Shown here: positions 36,306 through 46,117 of the stretch, in pieces
Layout: each line of letters begins with the position of its first letter
Numbering within the stretch: the stretch's first letter is position 1
From: Pardosa pseudoannulata
Lineage: Eukaryota; Arthropoda; Arachnida; Araneae; Lycosidae
Assembly: GCA_032207245.1 (NCBI GenBank)
Contig: JAGEOH010000235.1
Span: 1 to 64,000 of the forward strand
DNA: 64,000 nucleotides
Direction: 5' to 3'
Notes under the pieces: model-generated
The model's database searches: none
What the model was told of the DNA's origin: nothing
What the model saw: the letters and a program-made list of their open reading frames with translations, nothing else
Position numbers and translations under genes: made by a program

Positions 36306-37751
36306 CAGGGTGTCCCAAAAGGTCGTTTACAAACTTAACATGCTGGTCTGTCATATCCCAATGAACAAGATTTACATAGGAACTTGTGTCTGAAAATGCA
36401 AAATGCAATCGTTAGAGCACTATGATAGCAAATGTGAAGCAGGAGAAAAAATGATAACGACAGCGGTGTTAATAAGATTTTTACTATAGAAATGATTACA
36501 TCACGGCAAATGCTCAAAATTGTTTCCCTTCGCTACAATGCACGTTTCACAAAGTCGGCGCATGGATTCACGAATCCATTCAAATTGGCCAGGAGTGTCA
36601 TGGACACGTGCTGCCGCCTTCGTGATCCTGGCGATAAGATCCATGTCCGATGTTATGGGTGTCTCGTACACCATAGACTTCCGAGTGTCCCCACAGGTAG
36701 AAATTCAGGAAAGACAGGTCGTGGGATTGCAGTGGCCATGCGACTGGTCCGCCTCTACCGAACCAGCGAATAGGATAAGTCCTATCGAGGTATTCTCGAA
36801 CAGCGTAGCTAAAGTGGACAGGCGCTCCATCATGCTGAAACCAGATGTTTCGGCGTGTAGCGGATGGAACGTCACCCATCACATCAGGCAAAACTCTAAA
36901 GAAATGCGATAGGTATTTCCGTCAAGACGTTCAGGCAGAAAGTAAGGGCCAATCAACATGCCACCAATAATAACAGCAAAAACGTTTACAATGAAACGCT
37001 GTTGTTGATGAGCATGGGCAGGTGTACATATTGGGTTTTCATGCGCCCATACGTGCATGTTCTGCAGGTTCAGGACAACATCCTGTGTAAAGTAGTATTC
37101 ATCAGAGAATAAAATCCACGATGGAAAATCTGGCTACTCGACCCGCTGTTGCAAATACCAGCGTGAGAATGCAATGCATTTGGGATAATCGTCAACGTTC
37201 AATGCCTATACTTTTTGGAAGTGATAAGGGTGTTGCATGTCCTCGTGCAGTATGCTCATTATGGTGGAACGACCTACACCCAAGACACGTTCGCTTGCTC
37301 GGAGGCTTGTTTGCGGGTTGATTGCAAACTCCTGTAGCACGGCTTCCTCTAAGACAGGCGTGCGTGCAGTACGTTCTCGATCGATGTGGCTACGTACTTC
37401 GAAAGCTCCTGATTCACGCAATCTACGGTGCAATTGTCCAAAGAAAACATGACTTGTCTGACTGTTTGGAAAGCGCTCAAGGTACATCCTTGCTGCGGCT
37501 AGTCCATTTCCTTCAGCGGCGCCATATAAGTAATGCATGTCGGCCATTTCTGAGTTACTAAACTCATTCATCCTTCTCCTTCAACGTCCAAGCCTGAAAT
37601 GATTATTTTTCCTACTCTCCCGTCTTCCTGAAATTATCGCCCTCTAGCGGCCGCAGTTTGCATTTTCGGACACGTTCCGATGTAAATCTTGTTCATCATG
37701 ATATGACAGACCAGCACGTTAAGTTTGTAAACGACCTTTTAGGACACCCTG
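36306..37751. mobile_element. Mariner-type element (1446 bp) with about 95-bp inverted termini
   Basis: It starts CAGGGTGTCCCAAAAGGTC and ends as its inverted copy (CAGGGTGTCCTAAAAGGTC read inward). Similarity extends about 95 bp, including CTGGTCTGTCATATC and GAACAAGATTTACAT on both sides. TA flanks both ends (36304-36305, 37752-37753). The length is close to a full mariner, and the few differences between the ends suggest moderate age. Confidence 0.93.
36501..37571 (-). pseudogene. Mariner transposase with DUF4817-type N-terminus, disabled
   Basis: It starts at 37571 with MNEFSNSEMADMHYLYGAAE, the DUF4817-type helix-turn-helix region, followed by a second DNA-binding region (NPQTSLRASERVLGVGRSTI). 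An in-frame TAG at about 37207 follows HFQKV. Further on come the first catalytic Asp (ILFSDEYYF), QQQRFIVNVFAVIIGGMLIG, a frameshift near 36895, and the second Asp (WFQHDGAPVHFSYAVREYL). The third acidic position is SHDLSFLNFYLWG, where relatives have D in L-P-L-D-F, so the catalytic residue is Asn. The C-terminus after another frameshift (GQFEWIRESMRRLC to NFEHLP) stops at 36501. About 357 codons in all, full length for the family but inactive. Confidence 0.87.
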
Positions 37752-37753
37752 TA

Positions 37754-38357
37754 TAATAATTTAATCAAACAAGGATACCCGAAAGTCACAGAGGATAAAA
37801 ACATTAATTCTATTTTCCTTTTATTTTTATTATCTACAAAACCAGATTAAAATATTTAAAATTTCAAACGACTGGCTGTCTACCACTGTAATATAGCAAA
37901 GTGCAAAAATTATTTACAAAGAAAAAAAATTGCAGTTTCAGATTAAAAAAAAATGCATTCTAAAAATTAGGCACATTGTAATGTATGAAAGGATAAATAT
38001 AGTTTATCATATGAATAAAGATGTTTTCTCATTTTTCCCAGCTTTGATTCTTTCGTATGCCTGACTAACGTAAAACAACATAACTAAAAAAAATGAGATT
38101 CAAATGACCTGAAATGTTTAAGTTACGCTGAGCAAAGATAAAATCAGTGAATTAACACCACACATGGTTTAAGATTAGTTTTTGCATTTTTTTTGAGTCG
38201 TTTTTTACAGCAATTTAAGTCATTAACTGGGTAATTCTTTAGAGAAATTTCTAAGAGTTTAACTGAAGAACGCCCAATATCCATAATATGTCCCAAGTCT
38301 ATAATTTTGGATTCTGCAATCTATTGAATATAAATATATCGGAGTGTCCTTTAAAGT
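37754..38357. other. No recognisable gene
   Basis: AT-rich with no family recognised. Confidence 0.5.
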
Positions 38358-38526
38358 CGATAGAATGGGTATGGGTAGGACTCTGTTCTTCGGTATCAGA
38401 GCACCTGTGTTTGAGTCCTACTACGGCATGGGTGTTCGTCGCCGTTTGGAATTTTTTATCAATAAGTCTTGATCTTATAAAGCCCTCATGCAGCAAAATA
38501 GTACAAACGCTCCAAACCAAACCAAA
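38358..38526 (+). mobile_element. tRNA-derived SINE
   Basis: Head with TTCGGTATCAGAGC, B-box-like TGTTTGAGTCCTACT, and the body ending ACGCTCCAAACCAAACC. Same family as 9983-10151, opposite orientation. Confidence 0.75.
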
Positions 38527-39765
38527 TCCGATAGTGTTGTATTTGAGTTCTCCTAACTTTACAGGTATCTGTATGATCACCTAATATAGAGGCTCATTTC
38601 CCGAGAAATAAAATAAGAAATACTATCAAGTTTACAAAACATTAATATATGGATTTACTTTGGAGTATTCTCTAGTTTTATGCAATTTTTTTTTACCTTA
38701 GTTTACTACATACAAAATTTACCAACTACACTCAGGATCAAAATTAAGAGTATACTTTGGCAAACTTTATGAGAAGAATTGAAGGTAATGTAAAATCACT
38801 GCTTCAAGACAAAGACAAATCTTGTAAGTCGAATACGCAAACGTATACGTGTGTTGGATGAGCCAGTAGAGGAAAAAGCCTTAAAAGTGGGCACCACAAA
38901 ACACGCATTTTGGAAGCACAGTTCCCCGAATTTCTTCGGTTAAATTCGAATTCTAATAGTAAAACTGAGTAACCATCAATCTTTAAATAATGGAATGGGG
39001 TAACGATTTGTGAGAAAGGCTAGAAACAGAGCAGTCTCAAGTATATATTTGTAGATTTCAATTTAGCGCCCAGCATCGTGTGAAACTTATGGGAACACAT
39101 CCAGGATATCGGATTTACCGACAGAGAACCTGTCCAAGATCTCCAAGAACAGAGAAGATTATTGCGAGGCATAACACGGGTGCTATAGCTTCTCAACTAT
39201 CTCGTGACTTACATACAGCCACAGGAACCGGAGTTTCAAGGGTGGCTGCTTCCAAAACACTTCATGAGGAAGGGTTGTTAGCAAAACATGCTATTTGCGT
39301 CCCGCTTACTTCTAAGAACAGGGGAGTCCATTTAGTGTGGAGCAGAGAGTATAGAGATTGGAGTATGGATCAATAGGCTAACGTTCTCTTCACTGATGCA
39401 TCCCGGTTTAACCTAATCCTTGATTCTAACCGTATGTTTATAGGGAGATAACCATATACCCGCTAAATGCCCTCCAATGTCCTCGAAATAAACCATTATG
39501 GCGGAGGTTTAACGATATTAGCAGGTATGTTAAATGGCTGCAATCTCCCTTGTCTTTGAAAGAGTAACTGTGACTGTTGTGTGGTATAGGGATAAGGGCT
39601 TGAAGCCCTATGCTCATCTTTTCAAGAGTGCAGTTGGCCCTGAGTACGTTTAAATAAACGATAACGTGAACAAACATAAAGCTCTTCTGATCGACAAATT
39701 TCTAAATAAGTATATTCGCCGGATGGATTAGCCAAGCAGATCTCCAAACCTCAACCCTATACAGC

Positions 39766-40159
39766 AGCCCCGTTTACATGTGCCAGTCATGTACCCTTCT
39801 TTTTACCCGGGTAAAGGAATTTGCTTGGAGGATCGGAGAAACCCGTTTACATGGTCAATTATTTCTATCCTCCATTTCGCCGGGATTGTCGCTAGAAGTC
39901 ACGTGATCATACGGGACGGCAATCATCTGTAAGCGCAAAGGATGGTGGGAAAGGAGAGTAAACTCTGCTATTACCTGGGTAGAAAGGTGGGTTCTTTCTA
40001 CCCCTCAATTTTTTTCCCTAGCTAGGGATAATTCTTGAAAGGGGAGTACAATTCGCGTATCTACCCGTGACCTTCGAGAACCTCGAGGTTCTCGAAGGTT
40101 CTCGAAGGTCACGATCTACCCTGCATTCTACGCTGCTTTTGGCACATGTAAACGGGGCT
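39766..40159. mobile_element. AGCCCCG miniature inverted-repeat element (394 bp), 3-bp target duplication
   Basis: Perfect 20-bp inverted termini AGCCCCGTTTACATGTGCCA are flanked by AGC at 39763-39765 and 40160-40162. Removing one AGC plus the element gives an uninterrupted Tc1 motif, so the boundaries are certain. No ORF. A 3-bp duplication suggests PIF/Harbinger or CACTA-like mobilisation, but the AGC target and terminus do not settle it. A truncated relative lies at 27384-27570. Confidence 0.92.
40066..40113. promoter_or_regulatory. 17-bp palindrome with heat-shock-element-like pentamers
   Basis: CGTGACCTTCGAGAACC (40066-40082) is exactly mirrored at 40097-40113. Within it TTC, GAA, TTC and GAA start at 40089, 40094, 40099 and 40104, the exact 5-base alternation of a heat shock factor site, with another TTC/GAA pair at 40073/40078. 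Function is inferred from the motif only. Confidence 0.6.
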
Positions 40160-40569
40160 AGCATGTCTGGGAAGTTCTGGGGAGGGTAATTGCAACTTGC
40201 AACCCATCCGATCCCTCAATACAGCGTCACTGAACGAGTGGGACCAATTACTACAGGAATTCTTAAACTGTGCCGTTTCAAGTATTAAATACAACTGCGA
40301 GGTCTGTATATCTGTAAGTGGGGACCATACCCCCTGTTATTCCTCCCATATTTTTTTTTTTTTTGTTTGTTCTATGCTGCAACCGCTTTTACATACTTTC
40401 CGACTCCAACGAGTGTTGCGGACAATCACGTATGTTTATTTTAACTTTTGAATTGTTATTTTTGTATTGTATCAATGTATGCACATATAAACTTCATTAG
40501 AATCAGTCCAATAGTTTTGGAGATAATTGACTAATACTAAAATTTTTCTTGATTTTGAGCATGAGTGTA

Positions 40570-41934
40570 TTAAAAGCTTATTTATATATTCTTTTCCTTA
40601 GTTTAGCACAATATTTCACCATAATTTTTCATTAAAATGAAATTACTTGATTAAAAAAATGACCTCAGGAAGTAGGGATACCATAAGAATTATTTACATT
40701 AAGACAGAAAACTTAATATTGGTTTTTGAGGACTTTGCGTCTCGGAACCTCTAAATCAGTGTTTCAAGCATTTTTAAAGTGTTCCGTAATAATGAGTCTT
40801 AAATCAGAAGTTCTGATTTAGATGATTTCCCCTTTTTACTGTATATAACATAAATTTTCGTTTCGGTGCATCTTGAAACAGAAAACACTTCAGCTACCTT
40901 GGTTAAGGAAGTACCAATCACTTGAACACCAACAATTTGTCTACTTCGTATTCATTTAGATCAGACATATTGCATTCACGGCTACACTGAAAAGTGTTCT
41001 GAAAACTACTCATACTTTTAAAGTTTTGAGGACATTCATTGTGCAGGTGGCATTACAATAGCGCAATCTGCAGACTAGATTAGAACGAACATTCATGTTG
41101 AAGTAAGCATTTGACTAGGTGTTTCTATAGTTAAGTCCAAACTTTGTACATGCTCATACGTATTTCTCTATTTTTCCTCATGTCTAGATAAATGTGTTCA
41201 AGTCAGAATAAATTCTCTTTGAAAAGGCTCAACGCCCATATAAAATACCTCTACATATGACGAGATTTAGCACGTACAGGTTTGGCCCTAGACAGAAGGC
41301 AATGTAGTCAAATACCTACGGCGGAAATAGAAGCCTTGAACTAGAGCACAGACGAGTAAATAAATAAATAAAAATAAACCCAACGCACAAAAATTTATTT
41401 CGATTACTTTGAGATACACAAGCTTATATGAATCTAACAAGCTTATATGAATGTCAGTAATAAGCAGGTGTCTACGTATTTGTGTATAAGAACTAGTTTT
41501 GGTTTTAAATCCGTTGCCGTAACCTCGGTAAACATGCAAATTTTGTTTTTGAATAAAATAATTTTTCGTAAATCTGCGTGAGTACCGTAATTTTGGGTAG
41601 ATAAACCGCCCCGGCGGATACGCTGGACAAGTGACAATTGTCAAAAAAGGAAATGAAAGTTCATTAAATGATGCGCCTTTGCAGAGGAACAGAACTTTGC
41701 CAGTGACGTAATCAAACAATTTCAAGGGGTATACAGTTTCAGCCCAAAATATAACTTCCTGAAAAAATTCAAACTTGTTTACAACTGACCAAAAATGTAT
41801 AAATAACATGATAACATGATTAAAAAATCTTATTCATATTTAATACTTAATATTGTTTAGTACGAATATTGTTTTACGGTATATCACATTCACCTGTTTT
41901 TTATTTATTTTAAAAATTATTGTATATGTATCAT
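40570..41934. other. No recognised gene; one 173-codon ORF
   Basis: AT-rich. The minus-strand ORF at 41809-41288 is the longest unassigned ORF of the window (ends near a hydrophobic FLFIYLLVCALVQGF segment, contains CPAYPPGRFIY). I recognise no family and cannot distinguish it from a chance ORF. Confidence 0.4.
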
Positions 41935-42236
41935 TGTGATGCCAGACTGATGTCACTGAAGTGAATGGTGAGCAAGGGCAGACGAGAGAGAGGTGCAAGT
42001 TGTACGAGACGATGCACAAAAATCACCGTCGATTGGTTTTGATTTTTAAAAGTCATAGCTATATGTTATGTTAGATATTTGTTGCAGTGTGGTGTTTATG
42101 CTGTATCTAATCAAGAACTGTGAAGTGTGTAGCGAATGAATACGTAAGTTTAGTGTATTAAGTGGTGGGGTGTATATTGCTCAAATATACGTTCCCCTGA
42201 GAAAACGTGGGGTAACGTCAAAAAGGTACTCTCTCA
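41935..42236 (+). repeat. 5' LTR of the Gmr1-like element
   Basis: It starts TGTGATGCC and aligns with 52027-52354 through GATTTTTAAAAGTCATAGCT, TAATCAAGAA, GTGTAG, TAAGTTTAGTGT, CTCAAATATA and AAGGTACTC. The copies are clearly diverged, indicating age. Confidence 0.8.
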
Positions 42237-43019
42237 TTTTCTCTTCAGAGCAACCAGAGAATCCAGAGCTGTAGAATATAAATGTAAGAATATAAATGAA
42301 TATAAAGAAATATAAAAATGCATATGCTGGAATGGGTATTAGAAACTGTTTTGTGTTATAAAGGGAACGGTGTAGGATGGTTTAGAATGTCAATAAGTGT
42401 ATTTAAGGATAAATCGAAAGTAAAAATTTTAAAGTAATGTTCGTTTGAACTATTTAAAGTAAAATGTTTAATATAAAAGAGGTGGAAGAAAGGGTAATTA
42501 GTTGAAGAGGCCTAAGAATTACGCCATATTATGGAACCAGAACAGCGAATTGTAGATATAAAATAATTAATCGAAAAGAGTAGACAAAATGAAACTGATC
42601 CGTGGTTCGTTAAACAAATTTTAACTTCGACTGTTGAGGAACATATGAAGCGCGAGAAAAGAAAAACTGAAGAGTTAGAGTAGAGAATGAAATTAGAACT
42701 TGCTAGGGCCCAGCTAGAAATCGTGAGGATTCAGGCAAAAAATAGAAATGCCAATGCAAGTACGGAAATTCAAAGCAATAACGTCAATTCACTAGAGTCA
42801 ATAATAAAGAGTATAAGAGTGCTAACTCTTGTTGTACCAACAAGACCCGAATCGTGGAATCTGTTTTATTACCTCACTTGAAAGGTCTTTTAAAATTAAA
42901 AATGTCATGGAAGATGTAAAAGTCTAACTTTTATTACATATGTTAGATGAACGAACTGCGCATTTATTATTTATGTTGACACGGAAGAAATGAAAAAATA
43001 TTATAAGGTTAAACAGATA

Positions 43020-43947
43020 CTACAAAGGTTGGAACTTTTATTTCCATGAAATACAAAAGTGATTCATGTCACCATGTTTTACAGTCCTTCAATATAGTAG
43101 CCAGAATTGTGTATAATCCGTTTCCAACGATGGGAAGTCACTTGTAGCAGTGCTTGTTCTGTTGATAGTTCGAATGGACCGGTCTATTGTCGCAATAATC
43201 TCTGGAACAGTTCTGAAGTGAATGCCACGAAGTAGTATTTTCATCTTAGGAATCAAGTGAAAGTCACAAGAGTTGAACAACGTGGAAAATCTGGGAAGTA
43301 TGGTGGATGGTAAAGCACTTCCCAGCTCCATCAATCGAACAAATCAGTTACATCTTGCGCTGTATGCGGCCGAGCATTGTCATGCAAAATGATAGGGGCG
43401 TTCTGGAGAAAGTGCAGAATTTTTCTCATGCCCAGGCGTTCCTTCAGAGTGTGCAGAACATTGTGTGCATGTGCAAATCCTATCTGTTGGGCTAGATCAT
43501 GAATCGTTTAGTTTCGATCACTGTCCATTAATGTGGCAACAGCATGCATTTCTATTCGCTAACAATAGGACGACCTAGCCGATGTCTGCCACATTTTGGC
43601 GTCCTTCATTGAAGGCTTTTACCCATCTTCCTACAGTTCTGTAAGGCAATGCAGATTTCCCGCAATCCCCTTGAATCCCTAGATGACATTGTCGTGCTCC
43701 ACGAACCTTGGCACATTGAATTTTTATCCAACTTCGTTGTTGTTTTGAAAACATCCTGACAACACTTCAGACTGCAAGCTAATATAAGGATGAGTTCTTA
43801 GCGTCACTCCGCAGTCGGCTGGCGTAAGAAGGACGATTCTTTTTGTTGAGAAGTAAGGTAAGTATGTAGCTCACGTGGTATACGCGATATTTGGTTTGTT
43901 GCTTAGCGTTCTTACAGATGTTGCCACTATTAAAGTTCCAACCCTCG
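43020..43947. mobile_element. Mariner-type element, internally deleted (928 bp), inserted in gag
   Basis: Left end CTACAAAGGTTGGAACTTTT; right end, read inward, CGAGGGTTGGAACTTTAAT. It is flanked by TA (43018-43019, 43948-43949). The minus strand has mariner transposase remnants in broken frames, including SFCMTMLGRIQRKM at about 43395 (relatives have HDNARPH). Shorter than the usual 1.3 kb, so deleted internally. Confidence 0.82.
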
Positions 43948-43953
43948 TATTAA

Positions 43954-44477
43954 CCCCTTCCGGTAAAATGACGAGTCTAGCTCGTCATTGGTTTTTCATT
44001 CCATACCGCACAATGACGAGCTACACTCGTCATGCGACTAAAGTTACTGATAAATATGATAATTAATTTAGTTTAAAATTTCTAGTGTACTGAATTTAGC
44101 AACACTTTTGTTACTTGTGGAAATCCCAGGTCACTATTACATATTGTTTATTTAAAGTTTCTTGGTACAAGTCACTGCCAAATTGATGAGTCAGAATAAA
44201 AGAAAACCTACTAAGAAATGCCATGTGTGTTACAAGAATCAAATTAGAAGTGAGACTCCCTGGCGATGTAAACAATTCAGAATTCCTTTGCACTTTGTTT
44301 TGAAAAGTACCGCTAGCTTAAAGACTATTATCTTATTTTTACCGTTTCTGATACTTAACACTATGTAAAAAGTGGATTTTAATTAAGAATATGTAAGAAT
44401 TGTAAAATGTTTTTTAATTAAAAAATAAATGGTTACTTCACGCACAGTTTTTCATTATTAAATCGTACCGGAAGGGG
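43954..44477. mobile_element. piggyBac remnant (524 bp) inserted in gag, TTAA target
   Basis: Perfect 12-bp termini CCCCTTCCGGTA and TACCGGAAGGGG are flanked by TTAA (43950-43953, 44478-44481). Two sub-terminal palindromes built on ATGACGAG...CTCGTCAT lie at 43968-43987 and 44011-44034. It sits one TA away from the mariner, in the TTAA present in the original gag sequence. Confidence 0.93.
44187..44303 (+). pseudogene. piggyBac transposase C-terminal Cys-rich domain
   Basis: Inside the piggyBac remnant, MSQNKRKPTKKCHVCYKNQI followed by ETPWRCKQFRIPLHF matches the zinc-binding C-terminal tail (C-x2-C ... C-x2-C-x-x-PLC) of piggyBac transposases. Later Cys residues have been lost (CKQF for CxxC, PLHF for PLC). 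The catalytic domain is absent, so the element is an internal-deletion derivative that kept only both ends and this tail. Confidence 0.7.
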
Positions 44478-45059
44478 TTAAAAGAATTCAACGAACCTCT
44501 GAAGCTTGTCTGGACAATTTTCTCTGGGCAAAAATAGAAATGAAAATCACATGTTGTTTGCAAATAGATTAAGGCCAAACTCGGATTTTTATTCCGAACT
44601 CAAAAGTTTTGGATCTAGAAATTTTCAAGAATTGATATTGAGTGACAGATTATTAAATGCATTAGACTCCGAAACGAGAAGCTATATTAGAATAAAACAG
44701 TTAAGACATCTGTTTAAAATCCAAAACGATAAGCGAATTGATTGATAACTATTTTTCACCCCAAGACAAAAGTTTTTTTTTTTAATTATATGACGAACTA
44801 GTGAAATACAGCTGTCAGACTGAAACAGAAGCCCGAGGGAATGCGAGTTTAAAATGTCCCACTCCCTATGAAAAATATTCATAATAATATACTTGTATAC
44901 CCATCCAAACAATGTAAATTACGTAAACGACTGAAGAGTCATCTGCGGTATTGCCCGAACGAGGAAAACAACAAATCAAAGAGTTCACAAACCCATTTGA
45001 AAAATGATTCGAGGGGGAAAGAAAATGATAAATTAGTTGCTAGAGTAAAAATGGAATAA

Positions 45060-45330
45060 TTTGAAGATGTGCCGCAAAATCTACAAAACTTACAGTATGT
45101 AAATATTTTACTCGATGGAAATATAATAAAAGCATTGTTAGATTTAGCCGCTGACAAGGCTATTTTACATTCCAATGATTCCGTTAACTCGGAAAAGAGT
45201 CAAAATTCAAGGGTTCACCAATAACTTTAGAATTTATTGACCCTAAGTATGTTCATAGCAGTGCGAACGTGTTATTTGCAGTAACTGAAAAGCTAGTAGT
45301 ACCCTGCATCATTACACCCTAAATTTATGA
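45060..45330 (+). pseudogene. Retropepsin-like protease of the Gmr1-like element
   Basis: VNILLDGNIIKALLDLAAD at about 45095-45155 occupies the place of the aspartic protease active site, where relatives have a D-S/T-G triplet; here Asp is kept but the next residues are Leu-Ala, so it is inactive. Similarity continues brokenly through NNFRIY and LVVPCIIT to about 45330. Confidence 0.6.
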
Positions 45331-45641
45331 GCTTCGCAAGAGCACATAAATAGAAGTGTTAGAAGCGGAAAAACGACAAAAAGCTGAAATGTCAGCAAAT
45401 AACGGAATTGGAAAAAGAATCTGTAAAGTTAAAAAAAAAAATGATAAACAAGCGCTGCAATCTGACTAAAAAGAAGAAAAGGCCCAAATTCTAAAACTAG
45501 TTAAACACAGCTGATTCGCGAACTTATGTGGTATTCAATAAATCTGAGGGGAAGAGTAAGGATGAAAATATGATCAATGAGGCCATGCAGTACTTAAGAA
45601 GCAATAGCAGAATTGGGAAACATTAAAAGGGGTTCGAGGTA

Positions 45642-46111
45642 ATGCTAAAGAGAATTAAAATTAATTATTCCGAGATAAATAAAATAATTTGTCATAAGGG
45701 CAGGATAGGAAGGCAGACTGTTATACAACTAGAAGTACCTAAAATCAGAAGGGATCAGGTATTAAAATTCAGGCATGAATTCGTTTTTGCTAATCATTTA
45801 GGAATAAGGAAGACTAAACAGAGAATTCATTATTTACTTTTTTGACCTAGCATATCAGTAGATATTAAAGAATACTGTAACACATGTAAAGAATGCCAGT
45901 TAAAAAGTAGAGAGAGTTAGCAAGTGACAAAATTCCAATTACACCAGTACCTGGACCTGAATTTCCGTTTGACTATGTTACTGTAGATATAACTGGTCCA
46001 ATTAAATCTACGTCGGCTCGTAAACATAGATATGTAATGTTTCATATATGGCCAGAGGCAATAATACCAGCACGCTCGATTACCGCTATGGCGAAGTGCG
46101 ATACATTAAAC
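45642..46111 (+). pseudogene. Integrase zinc finger and start of core (Gmr1-like element)
   Basis: The H2C2 finger reads RHEFVFANHLGIRKTKQRIH (45765-45825) with the Cys pair in NTCKECQL (about 45880). The core starts at about 45950: PGPEFPFDYVTVDITGPI with the first catalytic Asp, then HIWPEAIIPARSITAM. It stops at 46111, where the 2.28-kb unclassified element is inserted. Confidence 0.82.
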
Positions 46112-46117
46112 AGGCCT

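Larger units (their letters stand above)
38980..40350 (+). pseudogene. Tc1 transposase pseudogene
   Basis: The DNA-binding half includes RTCPRSPRTEKIIARHNTG and LSRDLHTATGTGVSRVAASK. The catalytic half starts NVLFTDASRFNLILDSNR, where the usual first catalytic context is FTDES. The middle is frameshifted. At 39735-39770 it reads SPNLNPIQ, where families have SPDLNPIE, and the miniature element begins inside that motif. Coding similarity resumes at 40163 with HVWEVLG and continues LNEWDQLLQEFLNCAVSSI and ISVSGDHTPC. The catalytic Glu is Gln here, unless the family differs. Dead because of frameshifts, substitutions and the insertion. Confidence 0.85.
38729..40567. mobile_element. Tc1-type element, interrupted by a miniature element
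   Basis: Termini CACTCAGGATCAAAATTAAG and, inward from the other end, CACTCATGCTCAAAATCAAG are flanked by TA (38727-38728, 40568-40569). Without the inner insertion (39766-40159 plus 3 bp) it is about 1.44 kb, normal for Tc1. Confidence 0.88.
42531..45059 (+). pseudogene. gag: gag of the Gmr1-like element, split by two transposons
   Basis: It starts at 42531 (MEPEQRIVDIK) with a charged coiled-coil-like stretch (MKLELARAQLEIVRIQAKN at 42687) and then IKSIRVLTLVVPTRPESWN, typical of gag capsid N-termini in this group. After the mariner and piggyBac insertions (43020-44477) it continues with FNEPLKLVWT in one frame and ENHMLFANRLRPNSDFYSEL and LLNALDSETRSYIRIKQ (44530-44705) in another. It ends in a basic region with a Cys/His pattern near 44895-45055 (CKLRKRLKSHLRYC). 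Several stops and frameshifts break it. Function: virus-like particle structural protein of the retrotransposon. Confidence 0.75.

Noticed and set aside
41288..41809. DEG/ENaC-like channel fragment (LSFPFLTIVTCP)
   Set aside because: The resemblance to the FPAVTIC motif is too short and the context does not fit.
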